A DNA stretch of 64,000 nucleotides from Afifella pfennigii DSM 17143 (GCF_000688515.1 NZ_JHZK01000003.1:124001-188000); one strand, 5' to 3'; numbered from the stretch's first letter, positions 43,049 to 52,762 are shown. Notes: generated by a model from the sequence alone, not told the origin. Numbers and translations: made by a program.

Positions 43049-43220
43049 CTTGGGCCGCCTCAGCGGCTGTCGGCGAGGCTGGCGCGCCGTTCCAGCGGCT
43101 GAAGGAAGGGCATGACGGCCGGCGTCAGAGTGGGGAAAGGCCGCGGCGATGGCGGCCATGGCCGAGCCGCCGTCCTCGGCGGCCTGCTGTTCGGGAAAAA
43201 CCGAAAAACAATTCCGGCGT

Positions 43221-44438
43221 TCACTCGGCCGGGGCGAGGCCGCGGCGCGCTTTCCAGGCGACTTCCATCCCCTGGTCGGGATGGCGCGGAATGAGGCGCG
43301 CCAGGATGAGCGAGCCTGTCGCCATCGCCGCGCCGATGATGAAGACGGCGGCGGGCGAGACGAGCCAGATGAAGCCGAAGGCGGCCGGAATGCCCACGGC
43401 GGCGATGTGGTTGATGGTGAAGGCGACGCCCGCGGAAGGCGCGATATCGGCCGGATCGGCGATCTTCTGGAAATAGGTCTTCATGGCGATCGCCATGGCG
43501 AAGAAGGCATGGTCGATCACATAAAGCGCGGCGGCGACCCAGGGATTGGCGACGACGGCATAGGCGAGGAAGACGCCGATGAGCCCGACATATTCCACCG
43601 TCAGCGCCGTGCGCTCGCCGAAGCGCACGATCATGGCGCCGATCTTCGGCGCAAACAGCATGTTGAAGACGCAATTGACCAGGAAGAGAAGGGCGATGTC
43701 GCCGACGTCGTAGCCGAACTTCTCCACCATCATCAGCCCGGCGAAGACAGTGAAAATCTGCCGGCGCGCGCCGGAAAGGAAGGTGAGGGCGTAATAGAGC
43801 CAGTAGCGCCGGCGCAGGACGAGCTTTTTCAGCTGCGGCGTCTCCTCGCGGAAATCTGGGAAGGCGAGGGCGAGGAAAAGGACGATGGCAAGGGTGATGC
43901 CGCCGGCGATCATGAAGACGGCGGCATAGGAAAGCTCGAAGGTCTTCCAGGCAAGGGCGATGAGGCCGTAGGCGAGAAGCTGGGCGAAGCCGGCGACGGC
44001 GAGGATGCGGCCCATGATCCTCGGCGCCTCGGCGCGCGGCAGCCATTGCAGCGCCAGGCTCTGGTTCATCGTCTCGTAATAGTGAAAGCCGATCGACATG
44101 ATCAGCGTCGTGGCATAAAGGCCCCAGGCGCTGGGAAACCAGCCGGTCAGGGCGACGCCGATGCCGAGCACGGCCAGGGAAACAAGCGCCAGCGTCTGCT
44201 CGCGCATGACGAAGAGCACGTAGATGGCAAGAAAGGACAAGAAGCCCGGTATTTCCCGGATGGATTCCTGAAAGCCGATCTCACGGCCGGTGAGGCCGAT
44301 CCCGTCCACGGCGAAGTTCTTGATCAGCGTCCACCAGCTCGCAAAGGCGATCTGCATGGCCGCGGCCATCACCATCAGCATGATGGCCGGCGTCCGCCAG
44401 CCGGTGGCGGCGGAGATGGGAAGGCTCGCGCGGGACAT
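43221..44438 (-). CDS. MFS transporter
   Basis: 405 residues with twelve predicted helices. It begins SRASLPISAATGWRTPAIML, has a central loop around VLRRRYWLYYALTFLSGARR and ends after VSPAAVFIIGAAMATGSLIL. No substrate-specific motif was recognised. The gene is 91 bases after the GNAT-type gene and on the same strand. A shifted frame open over 43060-44046 is a shadow. Confidence 0.85.
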   Translation of the reverse strand: MSRASLPISAATGWRTPAIMLMVMAAAMQIAFASWWTLIKNFAVDGIGLTGREIGFQESIREIPGFLSFLAIYVLFVMREQTLALVSLAVLGIGVALTGWFPSAWGLYATTLIMSIGFHYYETMNQSLALQWLPRAEAPRIMGRILAVAGFAQLLAYGLIALAWKTFELSYAAVFMIAGGITLAIVLFLALAFPDFREETPQLKKLVLRRRYWLYYALTFLSGARRQIFTVFAGLMMVEKFGYDVGDIALLFLVNCVFNMLFAPKIGAMIVRFGERTALTVEYVGLIGVFLAYAVVANPWVAAALYVIDHAFFAMAIAMKTYFQKIADPADIAPSAGVAFTINHIAAVGIPAAFGFIWLVSPAAVFIIGAAMATGSLILARLIPRHPDQGMEVAWKARRGLAPAE

Positions 44439-44529
44439 GGCCCGTCTGTCCTATAGGAGGGGCGGGGCGGCGTATACGCGAATCAGCGCTTGCCACGGCG
44501 GCACCATGCGCCAGAGCGGCCGCCCGCCC

Positions 44530-45747
44530 TTAAAGGCGCAATGTGCGTTCGGCGAGCCAGCTGCGCATGCCGTGCGGCAGGGCGTAGTAGAGATCGCGCA
44601 GGCGCGGCTTCAGGAAGCTGATCACGGCGCTGCGGTAGAGCCGGCCGGTCGCCGAGAGCGGCACGGCGTAGTCGGCCACCTCCACCTCGCCGCTCCGCCA
44701 TTCGCGCTTGTTGCGATAGCTGGGCGGCAGCATGTCGTAGCGCGCAATGCCGTTCTCGGCGCACCAGCCAAGGATCATCTCCGTCAGCACGTTGCCCGGC
44801 CCGTGACGGGCGAATTCCGGTGAGAAGGCGCGCAGGAAGGCGTGATAGATGCCGTTGTGGACGAGGCCGACCTCCTGCGCGGCGAAGGCGTCGCCGACCG
44901 TCAGGCGCGGCAGGGCGAGGCGCAAGGGGCCATCGGCATCGGCGAGATCCTGCGCCAGGCTGTCGAGACAGGCATGGGTGCGCCCGTCGAGGAAGGCGCG
45001 GCTGACCATGCCCTTCTCGCGCAGCCATTGCCGCTTCAGCGCCATGGTCTCGTCGAGCCAGCGCCGCGCCGTGGCGGCGTCCCGAGGCTGGTCGAGCCTC
45101 AACTCGCCGATCTCGGCAAGGGCGCTTTTGCGGCGCGCATTGTCCCGCCGCAGCTTCGCCTTGCGGCCCTTCAGAAAGGCGGCGAGCCTTGCCGGATCCG
45201 TTTCGGTGAAGGGAGCGACATCGGCCTCGCCGAGGCGAATGGCGCAGGTGGGAAGATGACCGCCCAGATGGGAATCCGCCCTTACCCGCTCCAGAACGAG
45301 AAGATCGACGCCGGCAGCGTGCATGGTCTGGATGGCAGTCGCGATAAGGGCGCGCGGATCGCCCTTGGCGCCGATCAGAACCTCGTCGTATTGGGCGATG
45401 GGGGCGCCGGCATTGGAGGCGATCCTGAGCGGCAGCGGCTCGCAGCGGCAGATCTCGATCGGCCATAGAAGCGCCAGCTCGCCATCGAGGCGCACGGTGA
45501 CGCACCAGAGCCTTTCCGGCGCGTCGGCGGTGAAGTGGCGGGCCCAGATGTCGACGAAGGCGGGGCTTTGAAAGACGCTGCTGGGGGTTGCCGCGCAGAG
45601 CTGCCGCCATTCGTGGCCGAGCGCCTCAAGGGCGGCGCGGCCCTTCAATATCTCACCACGGAGCACGCCGCTCCCGCGTGCCGGCGCGGCGGAAGCCGGC
45701 ACGGTACCTGGATCGTCGAAAAGCGTGGCGGATGGCGCTAAGCGCAT
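44530..45747 (-). CDS. GNAT family N-acetyltransferase, CelD/BcsL type
   Basis: 405 residues. A diverged double GNAT-like fold of the CelD/FemAB-like acetyltransferase_6 type. Typical blocks are WRQLCAATPSSVFQSPAFVD (N-terminal), FLKGRKAKLRRDNARRKSAL in the middle and YDMLPPSYRNKREWRSGEVE near the C-terminus. Members modify polysaccharides or lipids in cellulose and exopolysaccharide contexts. No polysaccharide genes are near. Substrate unknown. Confidence 0.83.
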   Translation of the reverse strand: MRLAPSATLFDDPGTVPASAAPARGSGVLRGEILKGRAALEALGHEWRQLCAATPSSVFQSPAFVDIWARHFTADAPERLWCVTVRLDGELALLWPIEICRCEPLPLRIASNAGAPIAQYDEVLIGAKGDPRALIATAIQTMHAAGVDLLVLERVRADSHLGGHLPTCAIRLGEADVAPFTETDPARLAAFLKGRKAKLRRDNARRKSALAEIGELRLDQPRDAATARRWLDETMALKRQWLREKGMVSRAFLDGRTHACLDSLAQDLADADGPLRLALPRLTVGDAFAAQEVGLVHNGIYHAFLRAFSPEFARHGPGNVLTEMILGWCAENGIARYDMLPPSYRNKREWRSGEVEVADYAVPLSATGRLYRSAVISFLKPRLRDLYYALPHGMRSWLAERTLRL

Positions 45748-45828
45748 GAAGACTCCCGAACCTGGGCCGCCGACCTTTTCAGAGGATCGTGAAGATTCGG
45801 GAAAGATGCGTAAGGGCGCCGCCGCGGC

Positions 45829-46407
45829 CTAGTCGCGGGCCGGGTTGATGGAGCCGGTGATCGCCGGGTCGTAGATTGGCAGGGAATCGGAGCCGGGGCG
45901 AGCAAAGCCCATCGCGGCGACCGGGACCGTGCGGCCGCTGCCCGGATCGTAGAGCGACAGCATGACCGTCATCTTGCCGTGACCGGCCGGTTCGGCGGCA
46001 AGGCGGCCCTGAAGCTCGCCGCGCACGAGCTTCAGCATGAAGCCGTTGCCGGCGCGTTCGCCGACGATGTTGGCGCCGTCGCCTTCCGCGCCATCCATGA
46101 AGGAGCCGAAGAATTGCTTCTGGTCGGCGCTATAGCGCAGCTTGGCGTAGACGGGCGCTGAGAGGGAGCCGGTCCAGCAGCGGCCGGTCATGCCGAACGC
46201 CATCTGGCTGCGGCTCGGATCGCCCTCCAGGGCGCAATGGAAGCGAAGCCCGCTTTCGGGCCCGACGAGAAGGCGCCCGCTACCCCGCCAGGCGCCGCCG
46301 AAGCGCTCCATGAACAGGGCCGCATCCTGATCGACCTCCGCCGCCTGCGAGGGGACGGAAAGGGGTGCGGCAAGAGCGAGAGCTGCAGCGAGAATGAGAC
46401 GGCGCAT
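45829..46407 (-). CDS. Secreted hypothetical protein
   Basis: 192 residues with a clean signal peptide (MRRLILAAALALAAPLSVPS then QAAEVD). The mature part is beta-rich (WRGSGRLLVGPESGLRFHCA and TVMLSLYDPGSGRTVPVAAM) with two Cys at about positions 58 and 77 that may pair. Not recognised. Periplasmic. It stands alone between the acetyltransferase and ycjF genes. Confidence 0.7.
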   Translation of the reverse strand: MRRLILAAALALAAPLSVPSQAAEVDQDAALFMERFGGAWRGSGRLLVGPESGLRFHCALEGDPSRSQMAFGMTGRCWTGSLSAPVYAKLRYSADQKQFFGSFMDGAEGDGANIVGERAGNGFMLKLVRGELQGRLAAEPAGHGKMTVMLSLYDPGSGRTVPVAAMGFARPGSDSLPIYDPAITGSINPARD

Positions 46408-46466
46408 GAAGAGCTCCGAAGATGACGAATGCCCAATCGACCGTGACGATAGGCATCAAATGCCAA

Positions 46467-47513
46467 TCATTCGTTAACCCTACGCCCATTGCGCGGCGTT
46501 GGTGCGACGGCCTCCTCGCGCGCCGTGGTGAAGGAGACGAGATCGCCGGCGATGTCCTTCAGGCGCGGACGCGGCTGGGCCACGAAAGGCACGGGGCGGC
46601 AGACATCGAGCGCGGAGAGGCCGATGCGGGCCGTCATCAGACCGTTGACGACGCCTTCGCCGAGACGGGTGGAAAGGCGCGCCGCCAGGCCGTGGCCGAC
46701 CACCTGCTGCAGCAGGGTATCGCCGAGGGCGATGGTGCCGGTGACGGCAAGGTGGCTGACGACGGCGCCGGTCAGCCGCATCAGGCCGAAAAAGCCCGGT
46801 CGGCCACCATAGATGGTGGCAATGGCGCGGATGAGGCCGAGGCAGGTGACGAGCACGTAGGCGACGTCGATGAGGGCGCGCGGGCTGACGGCGGTGACGA
46901 CGGAGACGCGGCGCGCGGCGGAGGAGATCGCCGCCTTGGCACGCTCGTCGAGGGGCAGAACGAGATCGCGCTCGGTCAGGCGGATGAGATCCGCCCCATC
47001 CATCACGGCGCCGAGATGCTCCTTCAGCTGGCGGCGGCCCTGGGCCGTGTCCGGGCGGCCGCCGTACTGACGTATAAGATCGCGCCCGACGCGCCTTGCC
47101 TTCTCCGGATCGTTGTCCTCAAAGGCGGCATCGGCGGCAAGTCGCAGCCTTGCCACCGCCTTGAGACGGGCGAGGGCGAAGAGTTCGCGCGCCACCATGG
47201 CGAGGATCGCCAGGAGGAAGAGGCCGAGAAGGCCGAGCCCCAGCCAGCCCAGCCAGTCGGCGCGCTGGAACAGGCTGCGGATCAGGTCATCGATGGCAAT
47301 GGCGACGGCGAGCGAGAGAAGACCGCCGCCGCCCACAACCGCGAGCCTTAGCCAGCGGATGCCGCGCTTCTTCGGCTCGATGATGGTGGTGACGGCGCGC
47401 TCGGCGTCCTCCTCGACCGGGTCGAGTTCCTCGATGATGTCTTCCTCAATCTCGACGGCTCCAGGCTCGTCGAGACGGAAGGCCTCGGGGGCACGGCGTT
47501 GCGCGGTCTTCAT
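46467..47513 (-). CDS. YcjF family (DUF697/TIGR01620) membrane protein
   Basis: 348 residues. An acidic N-terminus (~50 residues), two transmembrane spans (LRLAVVGGGGLLSLAVAIAI and GLGLLGLFLLAILAMVAREL) and a C-terminal DUF697-type helical domain (RALIDVAYVLVTCLGLIRAI, then RLGEGVVNGLMTARIGLSAL). YcjF occurs with the GTPase-like YcjX as here. It may act in envelope stress; the biochemical role is unknown. Its start overlaps the ycjX stop by ATGA. Confidence 0.88.
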   Translation of the reverse strand: MKTAQRRAPEAFRLDEPGAVEIEEDIIEELDPVEEDAERAVTTIIEPKKRGIRWLRLAVVGGGGLLSLAVAIAIDDLIRSLFQRADWLGWLGLGLLGLFLLAILAMVARELFALARLKAVARLRLAADAAFEDNDPEKARRVGRDLIRQYGGRPDTAQGRRQLKEHLGAVMDGADLIRLTERDLVLPLDERAKAAISSAARRVSVVTAVSPRALIDVAYVLVTCLGLIRAIATIYGGRPGFFGLMRLTGAVVSHLAVTGTIALGDTLLQQVVGHGLAARLSTRLGEGVVNGLMTARIGLSALDVCRPVPFVAQPRPRLKDIAGDLVSFTTAREEAVAPTPRNGRRVNE

Positions 47514-49018
47514 TGCAGCCGGTCTCCGACAAGAAACTCCAGCGCCTGATCGAGCCGGATATGCGGCAGGGAGAGCTTCACGCCGGCTTCTGTCCGTTCC
47601 AGCTTGGGCGGGCGAAAGCGCAGATAGCGCAGCTCCAGCCCTTGCCGGGTGGCAAGCTCGCCATCGTCCAGATCGGCGATGTCGCGGGGGCGGCCGGCCA
47701 GAACTGGCGGTTCAAAGATCGATTCCGGATCGGTCGGCAAATCGCCGGGAAACAAGGCGATTTCCGTTGCGCCGTCATAAACCTCACCGGCCACTTCCTC
47801 GCCTTCAAGCGGGACGCCGGCAATCGCCGGAAGACGGCGCCCGTCGCGCGTCACGGTGACTTCGCGCGTCGCCCGGACCGCCGCCAACGGCATGACATGG
47901 ACCTCAGCACCGGCGAAGGCGGCGCGCTTGGCCGCCTTGTCGGTGAGGCGAGCAAGAAGGGCGGCTAGGTTGTCGTGGTCGGAGCGGTGCACATGGTCCG
48001 CCTTGGTGGCGGCAAAGAGGATCTTGTCGATGCGCCGAGACAGGATGGAGGTGAGCCAGTTGCTGCGTCCGGGACGAAAGCAGGCGAGAACGTCGGCGAG
48101 TGCCTGCTCCAGATCGCGCAATGCGGCCGGGCCGGCATTCAGCGCCGCCAGCATGTCGACGAGGACGATCTGGCGGTCCAGCCGGGCGAAATGCTCGCGG
48201 AAGAACGGTTTGACCACGTGGGTGCGGTAGGATTCGTAGCGCCGCGCCATCATGGCGGCGAGACTGCCGGGCTCTGGCTCGGCCCCAGGGCCGATATCGA
48301 GCGGCGAGAAGGTCAGGGCCGGCGAGCCCTCCAGATCGCCGGGCATGAGAAAGCGCCCCGGCGGTAGCATCGACAGGGCATGCTCGTCGGCGCGCGCGGC
48401 GCGCAGATAGGCGGTGAAGGCCGCCGCCAGCTCGCGGGCCTTGGTCTCGTCCTCTTCCGCCTGCGGATCGACACCCTTCAGCGAAGCGTGCCACGCGGCG
48501 GCGAGACCCTTACGGTGCGGCTCGCGCGACATCGTGACCGCCTCCGCCGACCATTCGGCGTAGGATTTGTTGAGGAGCGCCAGGTCGAGAAGCCATTCGC
48601 CCGGATAATCGACGATATCGAGATCAAGCCGGCCGGCGCCGAAGGTGCGCTTCCAGCCGCTCGCCGATTCGTACTCCAGGGTGACGCGCAATTCGGAGAT
48701 GCGCCGGGTGGAGCGCGGCCAGACGCGCCGGTCGACGAGGTTCTTCACATGCGCCTCGTAATCGAAGCGCGGCACGGCGTCGTCGGGCTGGGGCTGCAGT
48801 CTGGCGCCGGAGAGACGCCCGGAAGCATGCGCGTCGAACAACGGCAAGCGGCCGCCATGCAAGAGGTTGTGGACCAGAGCCGTGATGAAGACCGTCTTGC
48901 CGGCGCGCGACAGACCAGTGACGCCGAGGCGCAATTGCGCCGAATGGCCGAGCACGCCTTCCAGGATGTTGTCGAAGGCGATGCGCGCTTCATCGGCGAA
49001 GGAGAGGGTGGGGGCCAA
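47510..49018 (-). CDS. YcjX family GTP-binding-like protein (DUF463)
   Basis: 502 residues. Walker A GVTGLSRAGKTVFITALVHN, then LLHGGRLPLFDA, and Asp-rich Walker B-like region DIVDYPGEWLLDLAL. IVLVDMLAALNAG and ILFAATKADHVHRSDHDN (the TKxD specificity motif of GTPases) follow. This is the DUF463 family of P-loop NTPases, paired with YcjF. Function in stress or membrane remodelling is suspected only. Coupled to ycjF by ATGA overlap. Confidence 0.9.
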   Translation of the reverse strand: MAPTLSFADEARIAFDNILEGVLGHSAQLRLGVTGLSRAGKTVFITALVHNLLHGGRLPLFDAHASGRLSGARLQPQPDDAVPRFDYEAHVKNLVDRRVWPRSTRRISELRVTLEYESASGWKRTFGAGRLDLDIVDYPGEWLLDLALLNKSYAEWSAEAVTMSREPHRKGLAAAWHASLKGVDPQAEEDETKARELAAAFTAYLRAARADEHALSMLPPGRFLMPGDLEGSPALTFSPLDIGPGAEPEPGSLAAMMARRYESYRTHVVKPFFREHFARLDRQIVLVDMLAALNAGPAALRDLEQALADVLACFRPGRSNWLTSILSRRIDKILFAATKADHVHRSDHDNLAALLARLTDKAAKRAAFAGAEVHVMPLAAVRATREVTVTRDGRRLPAIAGVPLEGEEVAGEVYDGATEIALFPGDLPTDPESIFEPPVLAGRPRDIADLDDGELATRQGLELRYLRFRPPKLERTEAGVKLSLPHIRLDQALEFLVGDRLQ

Positions 49019-49095
49019 GGGTGCTTAGAAAGATGTCGTGATTCGCTGCCAGGCCCCAATATGGGCAGAAGCGGCGGCCGCCGCAAAGTGCGGCC

Positions 49096-49611
49096 TCACG
49101 ACACCAGGTCGGCCGGTCTTACATAGCGGGCAAGGCGTGTCGTCCCCGGCGTCAACTCGGACCAGGTGCCGGAAAATTCCAGGACGGCCAGTGCGCCGCT
49201 CGGGAATTTGGCGTTGAGCCGCGCCAGATCGCGCTCGCCGCCGCTGCCGACGAGCACCAGAGCAGTTTCGTAGATCATCGGATTATGGCCGACGAGAAGG
49301 CAGCATTCGGCGCCGCCGCCTTCCGCACGAAGAACGTTCACATAGGTTTCCTCCACCTCCTCGTAGAGGCTCTGCGGATAGCGCCGGTCGACGGGCAGGA
49401 CGACGTTCTCCGCCACCAGGCCAAGGGTCTCGCGGGTTCGGCGCGCCGGCGAGCACAGGACGAGATCCGGCTCGTAGCCGGCATCGGCGAGGTGTTGGCC
49501 CATGGCGCGCGCGGCGTTGCGACCGCGCTGATTGAGCGGGCGCTCGAAATCCGTCCTGGCGCCGGAGTGCCAGTCCGACTTGGCGTGACGGAGAAGGAGC
49601 AAGGTCGGCAT
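49096..49611 (-). CDS. SixA-type histidine phosphatase
   Basis: 171 residues. LLLLRHAKSDWHSGARTDFE is the RHG-like SixA motif, with the catalytic His in RHAK. The second His lies in LLVGHNPMIYETAL. SPARRTRETLGLVAENV matches the substrate Arg region. SixA-type phosphohistidine phosphatases act on HPt domains or on PTS-Ntr components. An HPt gene is 8 kb away but no link is shown. Stands alone. Confidence 0.88.
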   Translation of the reverse strand: MPTLLLLRHAKSDWHSGARTDFERPLNQRGRNAARAMGQHLADAGYEPDLVLCSPARRTRETLGLVAENVVLPVDRRYPQSLYEEVEETYVNVLRAEGGGAECCLLVGHNPMIYETALVLVGSGGERDLARLNAKFPSGALAVLEFSGTWSELTPGTTRLARYVRPADLVS

Positions 49612-49792
49612 TCCTCCCGCTTAGACGAAAGGCCGAGAAGTCGGCAAGCTCCTGCCGTCTTCTTCGGCGCTCATGTCGCGCGAATGGAGGCGAGATGCGG
49701 CGTTTTCCCGGCGCGCCGCATGCCGTATGTGCGGGAGGAGCCGCGGTTGCCGGACCGCCGGCCTTACGCTTCAGCCCGCAAGGAACTCGCCC

Positions 49793-51124
49793 ATGGCCGC
49801 CGAGCCGCATGCACCGAGCTATTACGCCGCCCTCGCCGAGGGGCCGGCCTATCCCCCGCTTGCCGGGGAGAGCGAGGTGGAGACGCTCGTCATAGGCGGC
49901 GGGCTGGCGGGGCTGACCACGGCCTATCTCCTGGCCAAGGCGGGACGTTCGGTGGCGCTCGTGGAGGCGAACCGCATCGGCTGGGGCGCGTCGGGCCGCA
50001 ACGGCGGCTTCGTGTCGCCGGGCTTTGCCCAATCGATCTTCAAGGTGGAGGCGAAACTCGGCCTGCCGGGGGCGAGGAAGCTCTTCACCCTGTCGCGGGC
50101 GGGCTGCCAGTTCGTGCAGCAACGAATTGACGAATTCGGTCTTGCCGGGATTATCGGCGGGCGCGGCTGGCTGAAGGTGGTGCGCCATCCGGGTGAGGAG
50201 GAGCTGAGGGCGCGCGCCGAGCGCATGCAGCGCGATTATGGCGTCACCTATCAAGTCTGGCCGCGCGAGGCGGTGCGCGAGACGCTGCGCACAAACCGCT
50301 ACTTCGGCGCGCTGCACGACCCGGAACCCTTCCATATCGATCCGCTCGCCTATGCGCGCGGATTGGCGGAGGCGGCGGCGGAAAGCGGGGCGGCGATCCA
50401 TGAGGGGAGCGGGGCGAGCGGGCTTTCCCGGTCGGGCGCGGGCTGGCGTGTGACGACGGCCGGCGGGACGATCGCCGCACGCCATGTCGTGCTGGCCGGC
50501 AGCGCCACGCAAAGCGGTCTCTACCCGCCCCTGGAGCGCGCCGTCCTGCCGGTGGCGACCTATGTCGTCACCTCCGAGCCGCTCGGTGAAAAGCTGGACG
50601 AGGCCATACATTTCACCGGCTGCATCGCCGATACGCGCCGGGCCGGCGACTATTATCGCCTCATCGGGGAAGGCGAGGCGCGCCGGCTTCTGTGGGGCGG
50701 ACGTATCACCACGGCACGGGCCGAGCCGGCGCGGCTGGCGGAAATGCTGAAGGCCGATATCCTGCCGATCTACCCGCAGCTTGGCGATTTTGCGGTGGAT
50801 CACGCCTGGGGCGGGCTGATGGGCTACCAGCGCTCGGCGATGCCGATCATCGGCCTTCTCGCCGGAAGGCGCGAGGCGGGACTGTGGGCGGTGACGGCCT
50901 TCGGCGGGCACGGGCTTGCCACGACGGCGATGGGGGGCAGCCTGATCGCGGCCGCGATTGCGGCGGGCGACGACACGTTCCGCCTGTTCGAACCGTATTT
51001 GCCGGCCTTCCTCGACCGGACGATCGGCGGGCGCAACTTTCTGGGGCGTGCGGCGACGCAGCTTCTCTACTGGCGCATGCAGCGCCAGGACCGTCGGCGG
51101 GAGCAAGAGGCGAGCGCTGGATAG
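49793..51124 (+). CDS. FAD-dependent oxidoreductase (DAO family, PuuB-like)
   Basis: 443 residues. FAD site [20 protein letters not shown] then [20 protein letters not shown] (SGRNGGF is typical of gamma-glutamylputrescine oxidase-like and glycine oxidase-like enzymes). The C-terminal half contains [20 protein letters not shown], then [16 protein letters not shown] and [15 protein letters not shown], the second FAD-contact block. It oxidises an amine or D-amino acid. Substrate unknown. ATG 49793 chosen over upstream frame from homology and AAGGAA. The stop precedes the metA riboswitch by ~70 bases. Confidence 0.88.
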   Translation: MAAEPHAPSYYAALAEGPAYPPLAGESEVETLVIGGGLAGLTTAYLLAKAGRSVALVEANRIGWGASGRNGGFVSPGFAQSIFKVEAKLGLPGARKLFTLSRAGCQFVQQRIDEFGLAGIIGGRGWLKVVRHPGEEELRARAERMQRDYGVTYQVWPREAVRETLRTNRYFGALHDPEPFHIDPLAYARGLAEAAAESGAAIHEGSGASGLSRSGAGWRVTTAGGTIAARHVVLAGSATQSGLYPPLERAVLPVATYVVTSEPLGEKLDEAIHFTGCIADTRRAGDYYRLIGEGEARRLLWGGRITTARAEPARLAEMLKADILPIYPQLGDFAVDHAWGGLMGYQRSAMPIIGLLAGRREAGLWAVTAFGGHGLATTAMGGSLIAAAIAAGDDTFRLFEPYLPAFLDRTIGGRNFLGRAATQLLYWRMQRQDRRREQEASAG

Positions 51125-51195
51125 ATCCCGCGGCTGTGTCGGTTCGCGCCACGGGCGGCGATTGCCAAGCCTGTGGAGCTCCCATAGAGTCGTTC

Positions 51196-51272
51196 CCGCA
51201 TCACGAGTTGGGTCGACGCCCAACGCCAACCTGCCAATCCGGGCAAGGTGGCGCTCCGCAAGGAGGATGTGG
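51196..51272 (+). promoter_or_regulatory. Compact SAM-I-clan (S-box-like) riboswitch upstream of metA
   Basis: The segment folds as a four-way junction like the S-box. P1 pairs CCGCATC (51196-51202) with GATGTGG (51266-51272). P2 is GTTGGG/CCCAAC with loop TCGACG (51207-51224). P3 pairs GCCAACCTGCC (51225-51235) with GGCAAGGTGGC (51242-51252). P4 is CTCC-GCAA-GGAG (51254-51265) with a GNRA loop. The core ATCACGAG..GCCAACC..GGCAAGGTG matches the S-box core. P2 is short and lacks the usual kink-turn. It lies upstream of metA, a methionine gene, so SAM binding is very likely. Confidence 0.7.
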
Positions 51273-51302
51273 CCAGCCGGCAACCAAACGGATGAAGCCA
51301 CG

Positions 51303-51333
51303 CGCGTCGATCTCGCCAAGAAGGACCGACGCG
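51303..51333 (+). promoter_or_regulatory. Inverted repeat enclosing the metA ribosome site
   Basis: CGCGTCG (51303-51309) pairs perfectly with CGACGCG (51327-51333). The 17-base loop holds AAGAAGGAC, the metA Shine-Dalgarno. It may be the expression platform of the riboswitch 30 bases upstream, acting on translation. Pairing is seen; the switching role is inferred. Confidence 0.5.
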
Positions 51334-51335
51334 AC

Positions 51336-52262
51336 GTGCCTATCAAGATTCCCGACCATTTGCCTGCCCGCCACATCCTCGAAGCGGAGGGGCTCGTGGT
51401 GATGAGCGAAGCCGATGCGGTGCGCCAAGATATCCGCCCGCTCAGGATCGGTCTGCTCAATCTCATGCCGAACAAGATCAACACCGAAGCCCAGCTCGCC
51501 CGGCTCTTCGGCGCAACGCCGCTGCAAATCGAGCTGACGCTGGTGCGCATGAGCGAGCATGTGCCCCGCAACACCTCTGCCGATCACATGGCCGCCTTCT
51601 ACCGGCCGTGGAGCGATGTGCGCGAGGAGCGCTTCGACGGCTTCGTCGTCACCGGGGCGCCGGTCGAACGGCTCGCCTTCGAGGAGGTTGGCTATTGGGC
51701 GGAGCTTCAGCGCATCTTCGACTGGACGCAAACGCATGTGCATCGCGCGCTGATGATCTGCTGGGCCGCGCAGGCAGCCCTCTATCACTTCCACGGCGTG
51801 CCCAAGCACGCGCTCGAGCGGAAGGCCTTCGGCGTCTTCCGGCACCGCAATCTGGCGCCGGCATCGCCCTATCTGCGCGGCTTCTCGGACGATTTCGTCA
51901 TACCCGTCTCACGTTGGACGGAGGTTCGCCGGGAGGATCTTGGCGATGCCGGTCTGAGCGTTCTCATCGACAGCGAGGAGACCGGGCTCTGCCTGCTGAG
52001 CGACCCCGCCCGCCGCATGCTGCATATGTTCAATCACCTGGAATACGACACGGGCACGCTGAAGGAGGAATATCTGCGCGACGGGGCCGGCCCGCTGCCG
52101 GCCAACTATTTCCGCAACGATGATCCCGCCGCGCCGCCCGTTAATGGCTGGCGTAGCCATGGTCATCTTCTCTTCGGCAACTGGATCAACGAGATCTATC
52201 AGACGACGCCCTTCGATCCGGCGGCGATCGGTCGCCAGGTCGTGAACTCAGCCACGACCTAG
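51336..52262 (+). CDS. metA: Homoserine O-acyltransferase (predicted acetyl-CoA type)
   Basis: 308 residues. Start is GTG at 51336, because the product begins [20 protein letters not shown], matching rhizobial MetA, and AAGGA lies ~11 bases before. Motifs: [60 protein letters not shown] with the catalytic Cys, and [10 protein letters not shown] near the end. Residue 111 is Glu (TGAPVE); in this family Glu111 goes with acetyl-CoA, Gly111 with succinyl-CoA. So the product is likely O-acetylhomoserine. Preceded by an S-box-like RNA. Overlaps the next gene's tail by 4 bases. Confidence 0.93.
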   Translation: MPIKIPDHLPARHILEAEGLVVMSEADAVRQDIRPLRIGLLNLMPNKINTEAQLARLFGATPLQIELTLVRMSEHVPRNTSADHMAAFYRPWSDVREERFDGFVVTGAPVERLAFEEVGYWAELQRIFDWTQTHVHRALMICWAAQAALYHFHGVPKHALERKAFGVFRHRNLAPASPYLRGFSDDFVIPVSRWTEVRREDLGDAGLSVLIDSEETGLCLLSDPARRMLHMFNHLEYDTGTLKEEYLRDGAGPLPANYFRNDDPAAPPVNGWRSHGHLLFGNWINEIYQTTPFDPAAIGRQVVNSATT

Positions 52263-52696
52263 GCCGCGCGGGGCCTGGCGGGCGAGAAGGCCGCCGGCTT
52301 TGCCTGGCGCATGCCGAGGTTCGGGCCGGACGGTATCCCTGCCTCGCCTGCCTTCTCTTTGGCAGCTCGCAGCCGCTCGGTGGAGAGGATGCGCGAAGAG
52401 GCGAGCGCGGCCAGCTCCACGCGCAGGATATCGGCGAAGGTGCGCCTGCGGCGCTCCATCTCGGTGGCGAGCGTTGCCGGGTCCGGCGCGTTCGACAGGC
52501 AAGCGCGCGCCTCGCGCAGCTTGGTCAGATAGGCGCTCGCGGCATCGCGCAGCTGCGTGGCGTAGGCGCGGGCGGCAAGCAGGCGCCCCTCGCGCAAGGC
52601 TGCGCGCTCGCAGGCGATCAATTCAACGATACGGGTCTCGGCCGCCATCAGGGCCGTCAACTCCGGGCAAGGATGCCGCACCTGGGTGATACGCAT
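52259..52696 (-). CDS. Hypothetical helical protein, possibly flagellum-related
   Basis: 145 residues, nearly all helical: [20 protein letters not shown], then [20 protein letters not shown] and [20 protein letters not shown]. The heptad-like pattern resembles FlgN-type export chaperones, but no firm match. ATG 52696 chosen; a TTG at 52705 is possible. It is convergent with metA (4-base overlap). A CtrA-like site lies upstream at 52748-52762, and a FliO-like gene lies 0.7 kb further along, so a flagellar link is conceivable. Confidence 0.55.
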   Translation of the reverse strand: MRITQVRHPCPELTALMAAETRIVELIACERAALREGRLLAARAYATQLRDAASAYLTKLREARACLSNAPDPATLATEMERRRRTFADILRVELAALASSRILSTERLRAAKEKAGEAGIPSGPNLGMRQAKPAAFSPARPRAA

Positions 52697-52747
52697 ACGC
52701 CACAACTCGCTTGCACATGCATTTTATCTAGAATGCCGGGCCAGCTG

Positions 52748-52762
52748 TTAACGTTAGGTTAG
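52748..52762. promoter_or_regulatory. Near-CtrA-box (TTAA-N7-TTAG)
   Basis: TTAA at 52748-52751 and TTAG at 52759-52762 are 7 bases apart, one base off the CtrA consensus. It lies between the divergent helical protein gene (start 52696) and dksA (start 52870). Confidence 0.3.

Noticed and set aside
51125-51335. SAM-II riboswitch before metA
   Set aside because: The usual SAM-II pseudoknot sequence with its A-rich loop and GCTAA-type end is absent. The helices fit the S-box type instead.
49283-51574. A 763-codon minus-strand open frame opposite sixA, the FAD oxidase and the metA leader
   Set aside because: It runs through three unrelated units including a structured RNA. The composition is shadow-like.
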